Positions 50,043 through 58,981 of a stretch of DNA of 64,000 nucleotides are shown here, piece by piece. A program made the position numbers and the translations under genes. Each line of letters begins with the position of its first letter. The stretch's first letter is position 1. The stretch is from Thermomicrobiales bacterium (lineage in GTDB: Bacteria; Chloroflexota; Chloroflexia; Thermomicrobiales; UBA6265): positions 122,188-186,187 of the forward strand of contig JAGQGU010000005.1 in NCBI GenBank assembly GCA_020432165.1, in the 5' to 3' direction. The notes beneath the pieces are model-generated. The model was not told the origin of the DNA, ran no database searches, and saw only the letters and a list, made by a program, of their open reading frames with translations.

Positions 50043-50957
50043 GTGCGTAACTTCCCCTTCGATCAACCCGGCCAGTTCTACAAAGGTAATCTCCACGGAC
50101 ACACCACCAACTCAGATGGTGCCCTCTCTCCCGAAGCCTATTGCGAGCTCTATCGCAGCAATGGCTACGATTTTGTCGCCGCTACCGATCATCACATGGA
50201 GACATTTCGGTGGCCCATCACCGATACGACCGGTTTCCGCGATGAGTCATTCACAACACTCATCGGTGCCGAACTTCACGGTTGGGGCATGGAGAACGGC
50301 GAACTCTGGCATATTGTCGCCAATGGTCTCCCACTTGATTTCGCCGATCCGCAACCAAACGAGACCGGTCAGGAAATAGCTGCCCGGGCCTCGGAAGCAG
50401 GTGCGTTCGTGATCATCGGCCACCCCGGCTGGAACGGGGTCACCATCAATGATGCGCTCAGCCTCAAGGATTTCGATGCCATCGAGATCTATAACTACGG
50501 CCATATGAACGATTGCGATCGCGGTAATGGCTGGCTCTTTGCCGATGTAATGGCGAATCGCGGACATCGCTTCAGTGCCACCGCTGGTGACGATGCTCAC
50601 TGCAAGCCGGACCGTCCGGACTCGCTGGGTGCCTGGGTACATGTGCGCTCGGAATCGCTCGATCCCGATTCATTGCTGAAAGCGCTGAAGCAGGGATATT
50701 TCTACTCCAGCAATGGCCCACGTATTCACAGCATCGAGTTGACAGATAGTGAAATCGTGATCGAGTGCGACCCGGCCATCGCTGTCTATGCGGGTGGTCG
50801 CGGCAGTATTCGCGAGTTCACGCGTGGGGATGCGCTCACCGAGGTGCGGTTGCCCATCACCCGCTTCACAAGTTCCTTCGTGCGTATCACCGTGCTGGAC
50901 GCGCACGGAAATCGGGCTTGGACCAATCCGATCTGGCTGGATGAGTTGAATCTATAG
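50043..50957 (+). CDS. PHP-domain (CehA-type) metal-dependent phosphoesterase-like protein
   Basis: 304 aa; the PHP metal-binding motifs are intact: GNLHGHTTNSDG, AATDHH, GHPGWNG and GDDAHC. The C-terminal about 80 residues (from SNGPRIHSIEL) form a small beta domain as in CehA/McbA relatives. Such proteins hydrolyse phosphate esters or lactone/ester-like substrates. GTG start at 50043. Metals would be manganese, iron or zinc in a trinuclear site (family knowledge). Confidence 0.9.
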   Translation: MRNFPFDQPGQFYKGNLHGHTTNSDGALSPEAYCELYRSNGYDFVAATDHHMETFRWPITDTTGFRDESFTTLIGAELHGWGMENGELWHIVANGLPLDFADPQPNETGQEIAARASEAGAFVIIGHPGWNGVTINDALSLKDFDAIEIYNYGHMNDCDRGNGWLFADVMANRGHRFSATAGDDAHCKPDRPDSLGAWVHVRSESLDPDSLLKALKQGYFYSSNGPRIHSIELTDSEIVIECDPAIAVYAGGRGSIREFTRGDALTEVRLPITRFTSSFVRITVLDAHGNRAWTNPIWLDELNL

Positions 50958-51022
50958 CCGATTCTGGCCACAGCAAGTACACTGCCTGCATACACCCAAA
51001 CGTAATTCCCCGGAGAGAGACA

Positions 51023-52525
51023 TTGTCCCACCCCGAAGCAATTCATTCCTCTGCGCCGACTGACGACATCATTTTCGATGACAAGCGGGTTGGTTATATC
51101 GACCGCGATGGCGGTATCCACATGGTCGATGGCGCGCGTGACCTGGAGATCAGTCATATTGGCCCCGACAAGGATGCCGCGATCGGTACCTGTCGACGTT
51201 GGTATGAGAACGCCGTGCAGGAAGCCGCTACCTGGTGTGAACAAGTGCGGCAGTCGCCGAAGAAGTTGGGGCGATTTGGCGAGATCCAGCATCGGATCGC
51301 CGAGGTGGATCAGCTGAAAGTGCTGGGCGATCTGGATGTGCTCCGCAGTGCCTATGAGGTGCTCCAGGCAGAGTTGGTACAGGAGCAGCAGACGCAGATT
51401 CGCGAGCGTGACCAGATGATCGCGCAGGTGAAGAAGCTGGCTGATCGCACCGATTGGAAGGTCGCTGGTACCGAACTGGATGCGCTGGTGGAAGCCTTTA
51501 AGGCGATCGGTTCCGTTGGCGATCGCGAGAGAGATCAGCAGCAGTGGGATGCCTTTAAGGAGCATGAGCGCGCGTTTCGGGCGAAGCGGAAGCAACATTA
51601 CGCTGAGGTCGAGGCAGAATTCGTCAATCGCGCTGCTGCCAAGGAGCAACTCTGCGAAGAGGCCGAGCGGCTCGGCGACGATGAGGATATGAAGCGCGCC
51701 AATCTGCGCATGCGCGAGTTGATGGATCACTGGAAACAGATCGGCTTCGCTGGCAAGGAGCGCGATGATGCGCTGTGGGCACGCTTCAATGCTGCCCGCG
51801 ATGCCTTTGGGGTGCGCCGAACCGAATGGTATCAGCAGAACGCCGCGACTAAGGGCGAGATCGCCGATCAGGCCGAGCACCTGATGGCAATGGAAGATGT
51901 CGCCGCTGCCCAGAATAAAATGAAACCACTCATGCAGAAGTGGAAAGAGACCGGATCGGCAGGCAAGGAAGCCGATGATGCACTCTGGACCCGTTTCCGT
52001 GCGGCGCAAGACGATGTGTACAAGCGTAGCCGCGTTGTCTTCGATGCCCGCCAGCAGGAACGCGAATCCAACTTCGCGGCGCGGCAGTCGTTGATCCACG
52101 AGGCGGAGTCACTGTTGGGCCAGGATTCACGCGCGGCCACCAATCGCTGCAAGGAACTGCAGCAGCAGTGGAAGCAGATCGGACCAGTGCCGCGCGAACA
52201 GGGCGACAAGCAGTGGCTGGAGTTCCGGGCGGTGTGTGATCGCATCTTTCAGCGCGCCCAGAGCGAAGGCAAACGCAAGCTACAGGATGCTCGCGGTCAT
52301 GCCGAGGATCAGATTCGCAAGCTGAGTGCCGAGATCGACGAGCACGAACGCAAGATCGCGCACTGGGAAGGTGTGATCGCGGGGCTGCGGGATGGTCCGC
52401 AAGCGGACGAGATTCGCACCAATATGGAAGAGAAGATCGCCACCGCGAAGCAGCGGATTGAGTTGAAGCTGACCTGGATTGAAGAACAGCACCGCCGCAT
52501 GACCGACCTCGGCGGCAGGATGTAG
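51023..52525 (+). CDS. DUF349 repeat protein
   Basis: 500 aa, highly charged and largely helical. Four DUF349 units are recognisable by W-K-x-G...W-x-x-F patterns: GSVGDRERDQQQWDAF, WKQIGFAGKERDDALWARF, WKETGSAGKEADDALWTRF, and WKQIGPVPREQGDKQWLEF. The last 90 residues look like a coiled coil. The TTG start at 51023 has GGAGAGAG upstream. Function is not established for the family; a nucleic-acid or ribosome link has been suggested for some members. Confidence 0.85.
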   Translation: MSHPEAIHSSAPTDDIIFDDKRVGYIDRDGGIHMVDGARDLEISHIGPDKDAAIGTCRRWYENAVQEAATWCEQVRQSPKKLGRFGEIQHRIAEVDQLKVLGDLDVLRSAYEVLQAELVQEQQTQIRERDQMIAQVKKLADRTDWKVAGTELDALVEAFKAIGSVGDRERDQQQWDAFKEHERAFRAKRKQHYAEVEAEFVNRAAAKEQLCEEAERLGDDEDMKRANLRMRELMDHWKQIGFAGKERDDALWARFNAARDAFGVRRTEWYQQNAATKGEIADQAEHLMAMEDVAAAQNKMKPLMQKWKETGSAGKEADDALWTRFRAAQDDVYKRSRVVFDARQQERESNFAARQSLIHEAESLLGQDSRAATNRCKELQQQWKQIGPVPREQGDKQWLEFRAVCDRIFQRAQSEGKRKLQDARGHAEDQIRKLSAEIDEHERKIAHWEGVIAGLRDGPQADEIRTNMEEKIATAKQRIELKLTWIEEQHRRMTDLGGRM

Positions 52526-52529
52526 GGTT

Positions 52530-52645
52530 CGTCATTCCGAACCCGGAGCAACGCTAAGGGGAGGAATCAGGATGCCCTATAGCATCTCTCCGACGGTCTG
52601 GCTACCGATTGTTCGGCTGATTCCTCGCTACGCTTCGGAATGACG
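52530..52645. repeat. 116-bp MITE-like inverted-repeat element
   Basis: Ends are perfect 12-bp inverted repeats, CGTCATTCCGAA (52530-52541) and TTCGGAATGACG (52634-52645). Inside, GAGGAATCAG and CTGATTCCTC form a second pair, so the whole can fold as a long hairpin. The left end recurs near 39709. It carries no gene and has no linked transposase. Confidence 0.75.
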
Positions 52646-52771
52646 ATGCAAGCCGGCCCGGTTGCTGGAAGACTTGGGCACCGCATATGAAATGCGATGA
52701 ACAGGTAGAGGGGCAGCTCGTCTGCCCCCCTGAGGGGAAACAAGGGCTCGCTCCGCTGCCCCCTCTTGTCT
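52646..52771. other. spacer with shared repeat sequence before the dipeptidase
   Basis: Contains CCGCATATGAAATGCG-type hairpin halves and GGTAGAGGGGCAGCTCGTC (about 52704-52722), similar to the head of the tandem repeat between acnA and tyrS. No coding capacity. It separates two convergent genes. Confidence 0.5.
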
Positions 52772-53899
52772 CTATCCTTCAATACTTCCCCAGGTGGCTT
52801 CGAGAACACGCAGCCAGTTTTGGTAGCCGAGTTTGTTCAGCGCTTCGTCATCGTAGCCACGTGACCGGAGTTCATCGACCAGATTCTGCTGCTTGCTGAC
52901 GTCGGAGAGCCCCTCCGGCATGAGCGCGCCATCGAAATCCGAGCCAAAACCCACACGATCAATACCGATGCGATTGACCAGATAGTCCACGTGATCCGCT
53001 AACAATCCCAATGGCACATCGGCGGTGCGAGCACCTTCTGGATGGAAGAAGGGCACGTTGTAGTTGATACCAACCATGCCATCGCTCTCCGCAATCGCAT
53101 CCAGCTGCTTGTCGGTGAGATTGCGTGTGGAGGGGCAAATGCTCCAGACATTGCTGTGCGTCGCCACAATCGGTGCGGTCGTGATGGCAGCGATATCCCA
53201 GAACCCCTTTTCATTCAGATGGCTGACATCCAGCATGATCCCAAGCAGATTGCAGGCCCGCACCAGTTCCTTCCCCTTGTCGGTCAGCCCTGGACCGGTA
53301 TCCGGGCTCTGTCCGTAGGCAAAGGGCACACCGTGGGCCCAGATATTGGAACGACTCCAGACCGGGCCGATCGAGCGCAGACCGGCGTTGTGATACATCT
53401 CCAGGGCGTAGAAGTTCTCATCGATCATCTCCGCGCCCTCAAAGTGCAGAATGGCACTGAGTGTGCCGGCCTCGATGTTCTCCTCGATATCCTCCACGAA
53501 CGTGACAACGCTGAGAGGATCGTCGGTCCAGGCTGGTCCGTCCTGATTGTCCAGATCCTTGAGCAGATTGCCGCCACCGGCCTCGAGATTGAGGAGGCGG
53601 GCGATCATGGCATTGGTGAATTGTTGCGCATAGGCGAGGCTGGGGCTGCCATACTCGTCCGCCAGTTCTACACCCTTGATCCCGCCACCAAGCACGGACT
53701 CCAGATTCGGAGACCACTCGTCGTTCGGCGTCGGCACGAAACAGGCGAAGAATCCGCCGACAAAGCCACCCTCGGCAGCGCGCGGACCATCGATATGACC
53801 GATATCGCCACGGGTGTAGTAATCGCGACCAGTGCTGATCAAACTGAGAATTGTGTCGTTATGACCATCGAATACGGGGATTTTGGCGTGTTCGCTCAT
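52772..53899 (-). CDS. membrane/renal-type dipeptidase (peptidase M19)
   Basis: 375 aa, amidohydrolase-type barrel. Metal motifs are PVFDGHNDTI at the N-terminus, HFEGAEMI with the bridging Glu, LDVSHLNEKGFWDI and VATHSNVWSICPSTRNLT with the two histidines, and GFGSDFDGA. Cleaves dipeptides or related amides; cytoplasmic here because no signal peptide is visible. AGGAG precedes the ATG at 53899. It diverges from fabI across 150 bases. Confidence 0.92.
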   Translation of the reverse strand: MSEHAKIPVFDGHNDTILSLISTGRDYYTRGDIGHIDGPRAAEGGFVGGFFACFVPTPNDEWSPNLESVLGGGIKGVELADEYGSPSLAYAQQFTNAMIARLLNLEAGGGNLLKDLDNQDGPAWTDDPLSVVTFVEDIEENIEAGTLSAILHFEGAEMIDENFYALEMYHNAGLRSIGPVWSRSNIWAHGVPFAYGQSPDTGPGLTDKGKELVRACNLLGIMLDVSHLNEKGFWDIAAITTAPIVATHSNVWSICPSTRNLTDKQLDAIAESDGMVGINYNVPFFHPEGARTADVPLGLLADHVDYLVNRIGIDRVGFGSDFDGALMPEGLSDVSKQQNLVDELRSRGYDDEALNKLGYQNWLRVLEATWGSIEG

Positions 53900-54049
53900 G
53901 GTGACTCCTGACATCTCTTTCTGCGATACCGCTCTCGCGGTGAGCAACTATCCGGTATCATGCAGCACATACGCAGATTGCGCACGTAGTGGACGTGTGA
54001 GCAATGATGCCGGGTAGTGTCGCCCGGTGATATGGAAAGGGAGCAATCC

Positions 54050-54823
54050 GTGGGCGAAGGTATGCTGAGCGGCAAAACTGCCGTGGTAATGGGTGTGCAG
54101 AATCAGTGGAGTATCGCCTGGAAGATCGCCGAGGCACTGGCTGGTGCTGGTGCCGATGTGGCGATCACCTACATTGATGATCGCGCCAAGAAGAATGCCG
54201 AAAAGCTGGCGGAGACCGTGCCGGGTATGCGCACCTATGTCTGCAACGTCAGCAACGACGAGGAAATGGTCGCGCTGCGTGAGAGCCTAAAAGCTGATTA
54301 CGGCAAACTGGATATCCTCATCCACAGTATTGCGTATGCACCGGCGGCGGAGCTGACTAACCCCTTCCTGGAAACAACACGCCAGGGCTTCAATATCGCG
54401 CTCGAGACCAGCGCCTACAGCCTGGTGGCGGTTTCACGTGAACTCACACCGATCATGGATGCCGGTGGCAGTATCCTCACACTCACCTATCTCGGGTCCG
54501 ATCGTGTCTTCCCCAAGTACAACGTGATGGGTGTGGCCAAGGCCGCGCTGGAGAGCTGCGTGCGCTACCTGGCCGCCGATCTCGGCGAGAAGGGTATCCG
54601 CGTGAACGCGATCTCGGCCGGACCGATCAAGACCGCCTCCGCCCGCGGTATTCCCGGCTTCAGCAGCATGCAGGAGCAGGCTGTGGAGAAGGCCCCGCTC
54701 GGCGATGTCTTCGAGCCCGAGCATGTCGCCAACATGGCCGCCTTCCTCTGCAGCGATGGAGCGGCCGGTATCACCGGTGATGTCATCTTTGTTGATGGCG
54801 GCTACCACGCGATGGGTGTGTAG
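54050..54823 (+). CDS. fabI: enoyl-[acyl-carrier-protein] reductase FabI
   Basis: NADH-dependent last step of fatty acid elongation; 257 aa. The FabI catalytic pair is Tyr157 and Lys164 (E. coli 156/163) within FPKYNVMGVAK, and TLTYLGSDR matches the FabI signature. The N-terminal cofactor region VVMGVQNQWSIAWKIA is typical. GTG at 54050 is chosen because GGAAAGGGAG lies 8 bases upstream; an ATG at 54062 is possible. A target of triclosan-type inhibitors in the family. Confidence 0.95.
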   Translation: MGEGMLSGKTAVVMGVQNQWSIAWKIAEALAGAGADVAITYIDDRAKKNAEKLAETVPGMRTYVCNVSNDEEMVALRESLKADYGKLDILIHSIAYAPAAELTNPFLETTRQGFNIALETSAYSLVAVSRELTPIMDAGGSILTLTYLGSDRVFPKYNVMGVAKAALESCVRYLAADLGEKGIRVNAISAGPIKTASARGIPGFSSMQEQAVEKAPLGDVFEPEHVANMAAFLCSDGAAGITGDVIFVDGGYHAMGV

Positions 54824-54832
54824 CAATAGCCG

Positions 54833-54867
54833 CCCTGAGACCGCACATAGGATGTGTGGTCTCAGGG
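54833..54867 (+). terminator. hairpin after fabI
   Basis: CCCTGAGACCGCACA (54833-54847), loop TAGGA, TGTGTGGTCTCAGGG (54853-54867); 15 bp with one G-T pair. There is no T-run after it, so rho-independent termination is uncertain. A GCCGCAT/ATGCGGC hairpin lies shortly downstream at about 54932-54950. Confidence 0.6.
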
Positions 54868-54965
54868 CCTCCCGGCGTAGCCGGTCCAGAATCACCGCTG
54901 GTGCCATCCCGGAACCCGAACACTCCCTCGCCGCATATCAAATGCGGCGCTACCGTTTTCGCCTC

Positions 54966-55319
54966 TCACCCCTTCGACGGTGTCGGCGCGGCGTCCCAGG
55001 CCATTTCCACGATTTCCGCTAGCCGCTCTTCATTGATCGCGTCCAGGCGGACGATGACGGCGAGATAACCAGCGTAGTGATCGGTGGTAAAGAAGGCCTC
55101 CGGTTCGCCGGCGAGCAACGCCTCCCGGTCGCTAGCATCGGCGATGCGCACGCAATACTGGTCGTAGCGCGGCACGCGTGCCTTCTTCGGGTGCACGCGT
55201 TCGGGATAGGGCCAGATCATATTGCGACCATCGCGCTTGAAGACATAGCTGCCGTCCGGGGTTTCGGCGACACCGGGAAGCGCGAGGGCGAGGCGGCGGA
55301 GATCGTCTTTGGTGGTCAT
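54966..55319 (-). CDS. MmcQ/YjbR-like protein
   Basis: 117 aa. DUF1794/MmcQ-YjbR fold of the DNA-binding-like type: LALALPGVAETPDGSYVFKR at the N-terminus and FFTTDHYAGYLAVIVRLD near the centre. GGAG lies 6 bases before the ATG at 55319. Function unknown; a DNA-binding role is proposed in the family only. Lies between fabI and nfeD on the opposite strand. Confidence 0.83.
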   Translation of the reverse strand: MTTKDDLRRLALALPGVAETPDGSYVFKRDGRNMIWPYPERVHPKKARVPRYDQYCVRIADASDREALLAGEPEAFFTTDHYAGYLAVIVRLDAINEERLAEIVEMAWDAAPTPSKG

Positions 55320-55368
55320 AGGTTCTCCAGACATCGTCGACACGTAGGTGCAACCGCCTATCGGAAGA

Positions 55369-55418
55369 TATCGACGGCTCCGCCGTCGATGCGGGCGCAT
55401 ACCTTTCAGGATGCGCCC
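55369..55418. repeat. stacked hairpins upstream of nfeD
   Basis: ATCGACGGC-TCC-GCCGTCGAT is a perfect 9-bp stem (55370-55390). Next to it GGGCGCAT (55393-55400) pairs with ATGCGCCC (55411-55418), followed by CTACGCG, a tail like that behind other hairpins in this window. Confidence 0.6.
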
Positions 55419-55476
55419 CTACGCGTTGTAGGACGCTCTGGCACACAATCGTCACACCCTCAGCGTAACAGACCCG

Positions 55477-55482
55477 TATAAT
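55477..55482 (+). promoter_or_regulatory. -10-like box for nfeD
   Basis: TATAAT matches the sigma-70 -10 consensus exactly, 40 bases before the nfeD ATG. The -35 side has only a weak TCACAC at 55452, so this is a partial match. Confidence 0.5.
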
Positions 55483-55521
55483 TGGCTCAGGAACGATGGC
55501 ACAGCACGCAATGGGGCGAGT

Positions 55522-56928
55522 ATGACGACCTTCAACCTGACTACCAGATTCTTCCGCACACTCCTGCCGCTCTTCCTGCTGGCGCTGGCGGCGATGTCAG
55601 TATCGGCGCAGAACACAAGCACACATGTCGCGATCATCGAGATCGATGGCACGATCACGCCGGCAATGGCGAGCTACGTCGAAAGCAGCATCAAGGAGGC
55701 CGAGCGCGATGACGCCGAGGCGATTGTGCTGCGCATTGATACTCCGGGCGGACTCAGCTCCGCGATGGAGGATATCGTCACCGCCATTGTCGAAAGCGAT
55801 GTGCCGGTGATCGCCTGGGTCGGCCCCACCAATGCGCGCGCCGCCAGCGCGGGTGTCTATATTACCTACGCCAGCCATATCGCCGCGATGGCACCAGGTA
55901 CCAATATCGGCTCGGCCAGCCCGGTGAACTCGGATGGTTCCGATATCGACGAGACGATGAAGAACAAGGTCATCAACGATGCCGTCTCTCGCATTCGCAA
56001 TCTGGCGGAAATGCGAGATCGCAACGAGGAATGGGCGGTCAGCGCCGTCACCAATGCCGCCAATATTACCGCCACCGATGCCCTCGATTTGGGTGTGATC
56101 AACCTGATCTCACCAAACATTCCCACATTGCTGAACGATGTGAATGGTATGACCGTCACACTGAACAACGGCGAAACCGTCACCCTGAACACCGCCGGTG
56201 CGAGCACCGAGACGATCGGCATGAACGGCTTCGAGCGCTTCCTGCAAATGATTTCCGATCCGACCATTGCCTATCTGTTGTTGAGCTTTGGCGCGCTCGG
56301 TATCTTCCTGGAACTCAGCAATCCTGGCAGCTTCATCCCCGGTATCATCGGCGTTCTCAGCTTCATTCTCGGCTTCTACGGTCTCGGTACGCTACCAGTG
56401 AACTGGACCGGCCTGGCGCTTATCGGGCTCGCCTTCGCCCTCTTCTTCATCGATCTCTTCGTCTCGTCGTATGGCTTGCTGCTGGTTGGCGGTATGATCT
56501 CGTTCGTCTTTGGCAGTTACATGCTCATCGACGAATCAGTGCCTGGCTATGGCACCGTCGCGCGACCGGTCATCTGGGTCTGCGCCGGACTGGTGTTGGC
56601 AAGCGCAATCGCCATCGGGATGTTGGTGGTGCGACTCCAACGTAGCGCCCCCACGACCGGCAAAAAGGCAATGATCGGCGAGATCGCGACGGTGCGGCAG
56701 GAACTCAAGCCGAGTGGCATGGTTTTCTTCGATGGCGAGCTCTGGGGTGCCACCCTGGAGCATGAGCAGGATTCCGCGCCGGTCGGTGCCAATGTGCGTA
56801 TCGTCGGCGTAACCGGCATTCGTTTGACGGTGGCGCTGACATCGGAAGAGGAAGTGAACAAGGTCGCGGAGGCACCGCGACGTGAACATCTTGTACCGGT
56901 GAGCTCCGTATCATCCGTGGCACAATGA
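55522..56928 (+). CDS. NfeD-family membrane serine protease (ClpP-class plus NfeD)
   Basis: 468 aa. Signal or first helix at 8-28, then a ClpP-like protease domain with catalytic Ser109 in ARAASAGVY and Lys149 in DETMKNKVIND. Four hydrophobic segments follow (about 245-370) with a C-terminal OB-fold NfeD domain (about 385-455). The family cleaves stomatin-like partner proteins and the slipin gene follows after 27 bases. Long NfeD-1b type with protease. Confidence 0.93.
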   Translation: MTTFNLTTRFFRTLLPLFLLALAAMSVSAQNTSTHVAIIEIDGTITPAMASYVESSIKEAERDDAEAIVLRIDTPGGLSSAMEDIVTAIVESDVPVIAWVGPTNARAASAGVYITYASHIAAMAPGTNIGSASPVNSDGSDIDETMKNKVINDAVSRIRNLAEMRDRNEEWAVSAVTNAANITATDALDLGVINLISPNIPTLLNDVNGMTVTLNNGETVTLNTAGASTETIGMNGFERFLQMISDPTIAYLLLSFGALGIFLELSNPGSFIPGIIGVLSFILGFYGLGTLPVNWTGLALIGLAFALFFIDLFVSSYGLLLVGGMISFVFGSYMLIDESVPGYGTVARPVIWVCAGLVLASAIAIGMLVVRLQRSAPTTGKKAMIGEIATVRQELKPSGMVFFDGELWGATLEHEQDSAPVGANVRIVGVTGIRLTVALTSEEEVNKVAEAPRREHLVPVSSVSSVAQ

Positions 56929-56955
56929 TGTGCGTGTAGGAAAGGATTACTCGTA

Positions 56956-57888
56956 ATGGCGTGGATTTTAGCAGGTGTCATCATCGTCTTTGTGTTGTTG
57001 GTTCTCATCAGCAGCATCAAGGTGGTGCAAGAATACGAACGCGGTGTTGTCTTCCGGCTGGGTCGTCTCGCCGGTGTGCGCGGACCAGGCCTCATTCTGC
57101 TGGTGCCGTTCATCGAGCGCATGCAGAAGATCGATCTGCGCACGGTAACGATGGATATCCCGGCCCAGGAAGTGATTACGCGCGATAACGTGACGGTGCG
57201 GGTCAATGCAGTCGCCTATTTCCGCGTCATCGACCCCAGTGCTGCGGTGGTGAATGTAGCCGATTACATCCGTGCCACCAGCCAGATCGCGCAGACGACT
57301 CTGCGCAGCGTGCTGGGTCAGAGCTCGTTGGACGATCTGCTCAGCCAGCGCGAGAAGATTAACCAGGAACTACAACAGATTATCGATGAACAGACCGAGC
57401 CGTGGGGCGTGAAAGTCTCTGTGGTCGAGGTCAAGGATGTCGAGTTGCCGCAGAGCATGCAGCGCGCGATGGCTCGCCAGGCCGAGGCCGAACGCGACAA
57501 GCGCGCTAAAATCATCCACGCCGAGGGCGAGTTCCAGGCTGCCGAGCAACTGGGTCGCGCGGCCGATATCATCAACCAGAACCCGGTCACGATTCAGTTG
57601 CGCTACCTGCAGACGTTGACCGAGATCGGCACCGAGAAGAATACGACCATCGCCTTCCCGATCCCGATCGATATGTTCGGCGCCTTCATGGGTAGCAAGA
57701 GTAGCGGTGGCGGCAACTCGCCCGCACCATTCGACAAGCTGGCGAAGGTAGATGACGAACCCGTGGCCGAGCCGGAACCAGAGGTGAATGGCGATGGCCC
57801 GGCGGTGGAACGCGAGTTTCCGCGGCCACGTCCAGACATGAAGGGCGTGCCCGCCCCGAAGAGTGATCCGGGCAGCCAGAACGCGTAA
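56956..57888 (+). CDS. slipin/stomatin-like SPFH protein
   Basis: 310 aa. N-terminal membrane hairpin (2-20), then the SPFH domain (FRLGRLAGVRGPGLILLVPF, RDNVTVRVNAVAYFRV) and a coiled-coil region rich in Ala/Glu (QAEAERDKRAKIIHAEGEFQ). The C-terminal about 60 residues are a Pro/Glu-rich tail. Scaffolds membrane microdomains and partners NfeD, whose gene is immediately upstream. Confidence 0.94.
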   Translation: MAWILAGVIIVFVLLVLISSIKVVQEYERGVVFRLGRLAGVRGPGLILLVPFIERMQKIDLRTVTMDIPAQEVITRDNVTVRVNAVAYFRVIDPSAAVVNVADYIRATSQIAQTTLRSVLGQSSLDDLLSQREKINQELQQIIDEQTEPWGVKVSVVEVKDVELPQSMQRAMARQAEAERDKRAKIIHAEGEFQAAEQLGRAADIINQNPVTIQLRYLQTLTEIGTEKNTTIAFPIPIDMFGAFMGSKSSGGGNSPAPFDKLAKVDDEPVAEPEPEVNGDGPAVEREFPRPRPDMKGVPAPKSDPGSQNA

Positions 57889-57901
57889 CCGCCATCCTAA
57901 G

Positions 57902-58879
57902 TCATCGGATCAACTTGTCCTCGTCGAGGCGGGTGTACATGGCATCCAGCACCTCGCGGGCTTCGGTGGGTCGTTCACGGCGCATGGCGTCGGTGGCCCA
58001 CCAGGCCATATCAATCAGCTGGTAAATAAGGCTGCGCAGGCGGAAACTGCGATCGGCACGAACAGCACCGTATGCCTCCATGAACTCATCGAACATCGGA
58101 TCACGCTGGGTTTTGCGCGCTTCGGAAACAAAGATGCTCTCGCTATAGGCATCGGCGAAGCGCGCATATTCCATATCAATCAATCCGCTGATTTTGGGTT
58201 CACCGCTGGTATCACGTTGCACCATGATGTGCCGCAAACCGAGATCACTATGAATCAGACGTGGCTGGGTAACATCATCGAGTTCGCGCGCGGAGCGATC
58301 GATCAGCTTGCACAGCGCCTCGAATGGCGCGGGTTTCAGATTGTAACGATGAGCATCAACCACCAGACCAGCTGCATCCCACCGGATTGCTTCGCTCCAA
58401 CGGCGGGTACCGATACCCTGCTCCGGCGGTCCGAACTCGGGGCCGACATAGGCGTGAAGCTCTGCCAGGAGTGTGCCTAGCTGCCGCCATAGCGAGATCG
58501 TTTCCAGCGGTGTGAAGCGAGCCCGCTGCGCCTCCCAGGAGTCGCCAGGAACCGCCTTCTGAATCACCCAATCGGCGGGAACGAGCGTCCGGGTGAAATC
58601 GGAGTGAACGGTCTGCGGCAAGAGATGTTTGTGCTCACTCCAGATGCTGATCGCCCGCAATTCCCGCTGAAGGCCGCGGTCGGTAAACCAGGTAGGGCCT
58701 TTGGCGGCGTCTTCCAGCGTGGGACCGATACGCAGATACCACACCTGTTGTCCCTCGCTGAGACGGAAGGTGGTGTTGACCGTACCGCCGGGCACCGTCT
58801 CAATACGAATCTGGTTCCAGCCAATACTTCGCAGTAGTACGCTGGCAACCTCAAAATCTGGCATCATGGAGTCATTCAC
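57902..58879 (-). CDS. aminoglycoside phosphotransferase/APH-family kinase-like protein
   Basis: 325 aa. Kinase-like fold. The Brenner motif reads HSDLGLRHI: the base Asp is present but the usual Asn (HxDxxxxN) is His. The metal loop is GLIDMEYA with an intact Asp. Candidates for the start are GTG 58879 and ATG 58867 or 58864; none has a good ribosome site. It may phosphorylate a small molecule such as a choline- or sugar-like alcohol, or be altered in activity. Convergent with the slipin gene. Confidence 0.82.
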   Translation of the reverse strand: MNDSMMPDFEVASVLLRSIGWNQIRIETVPGGTVNTTFRLSEGQQVWYLRIGPTLEDAAKGPTWFTDRGLQRELRAISIWSEHKHLLPQTVHSDFTRTLVPADWVIQKAVPGDSWEAQRARFTPLETISLWRQLGTLLAELHAYVGPEFGPPEQGIGTRRWSEAIRWDAAGLVVDAHRYNLKPAPFEALCKLIDRSARELDDVTQPRLIHSDLGLRHIMVQRDTSGEPKISGLIDMEYARFADAYSESIFVSEARKTQRDPMFDEFMEAYGAVRADRSFRLRSLIYQLIDMAWWATDAMRRERPTEAREVLDAMYTRLDEDKLIR

Positions 58880-58981
58880 GGTGTCGTCTCATTGCGAGTT
58901 CCCGGAGCATGACACCATTTGGCACGCTCGGACGTCTCACAATTGTACAGAATCACTCGCACGTGATGTTCAGGAGCAGGC

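Noticed and set aside
50786..52099. 437-codon minus-strand frame
   Set aside because: Antisense to the PHP and DUF349 genes and spans the gap between them, which a real gene would hardly do.
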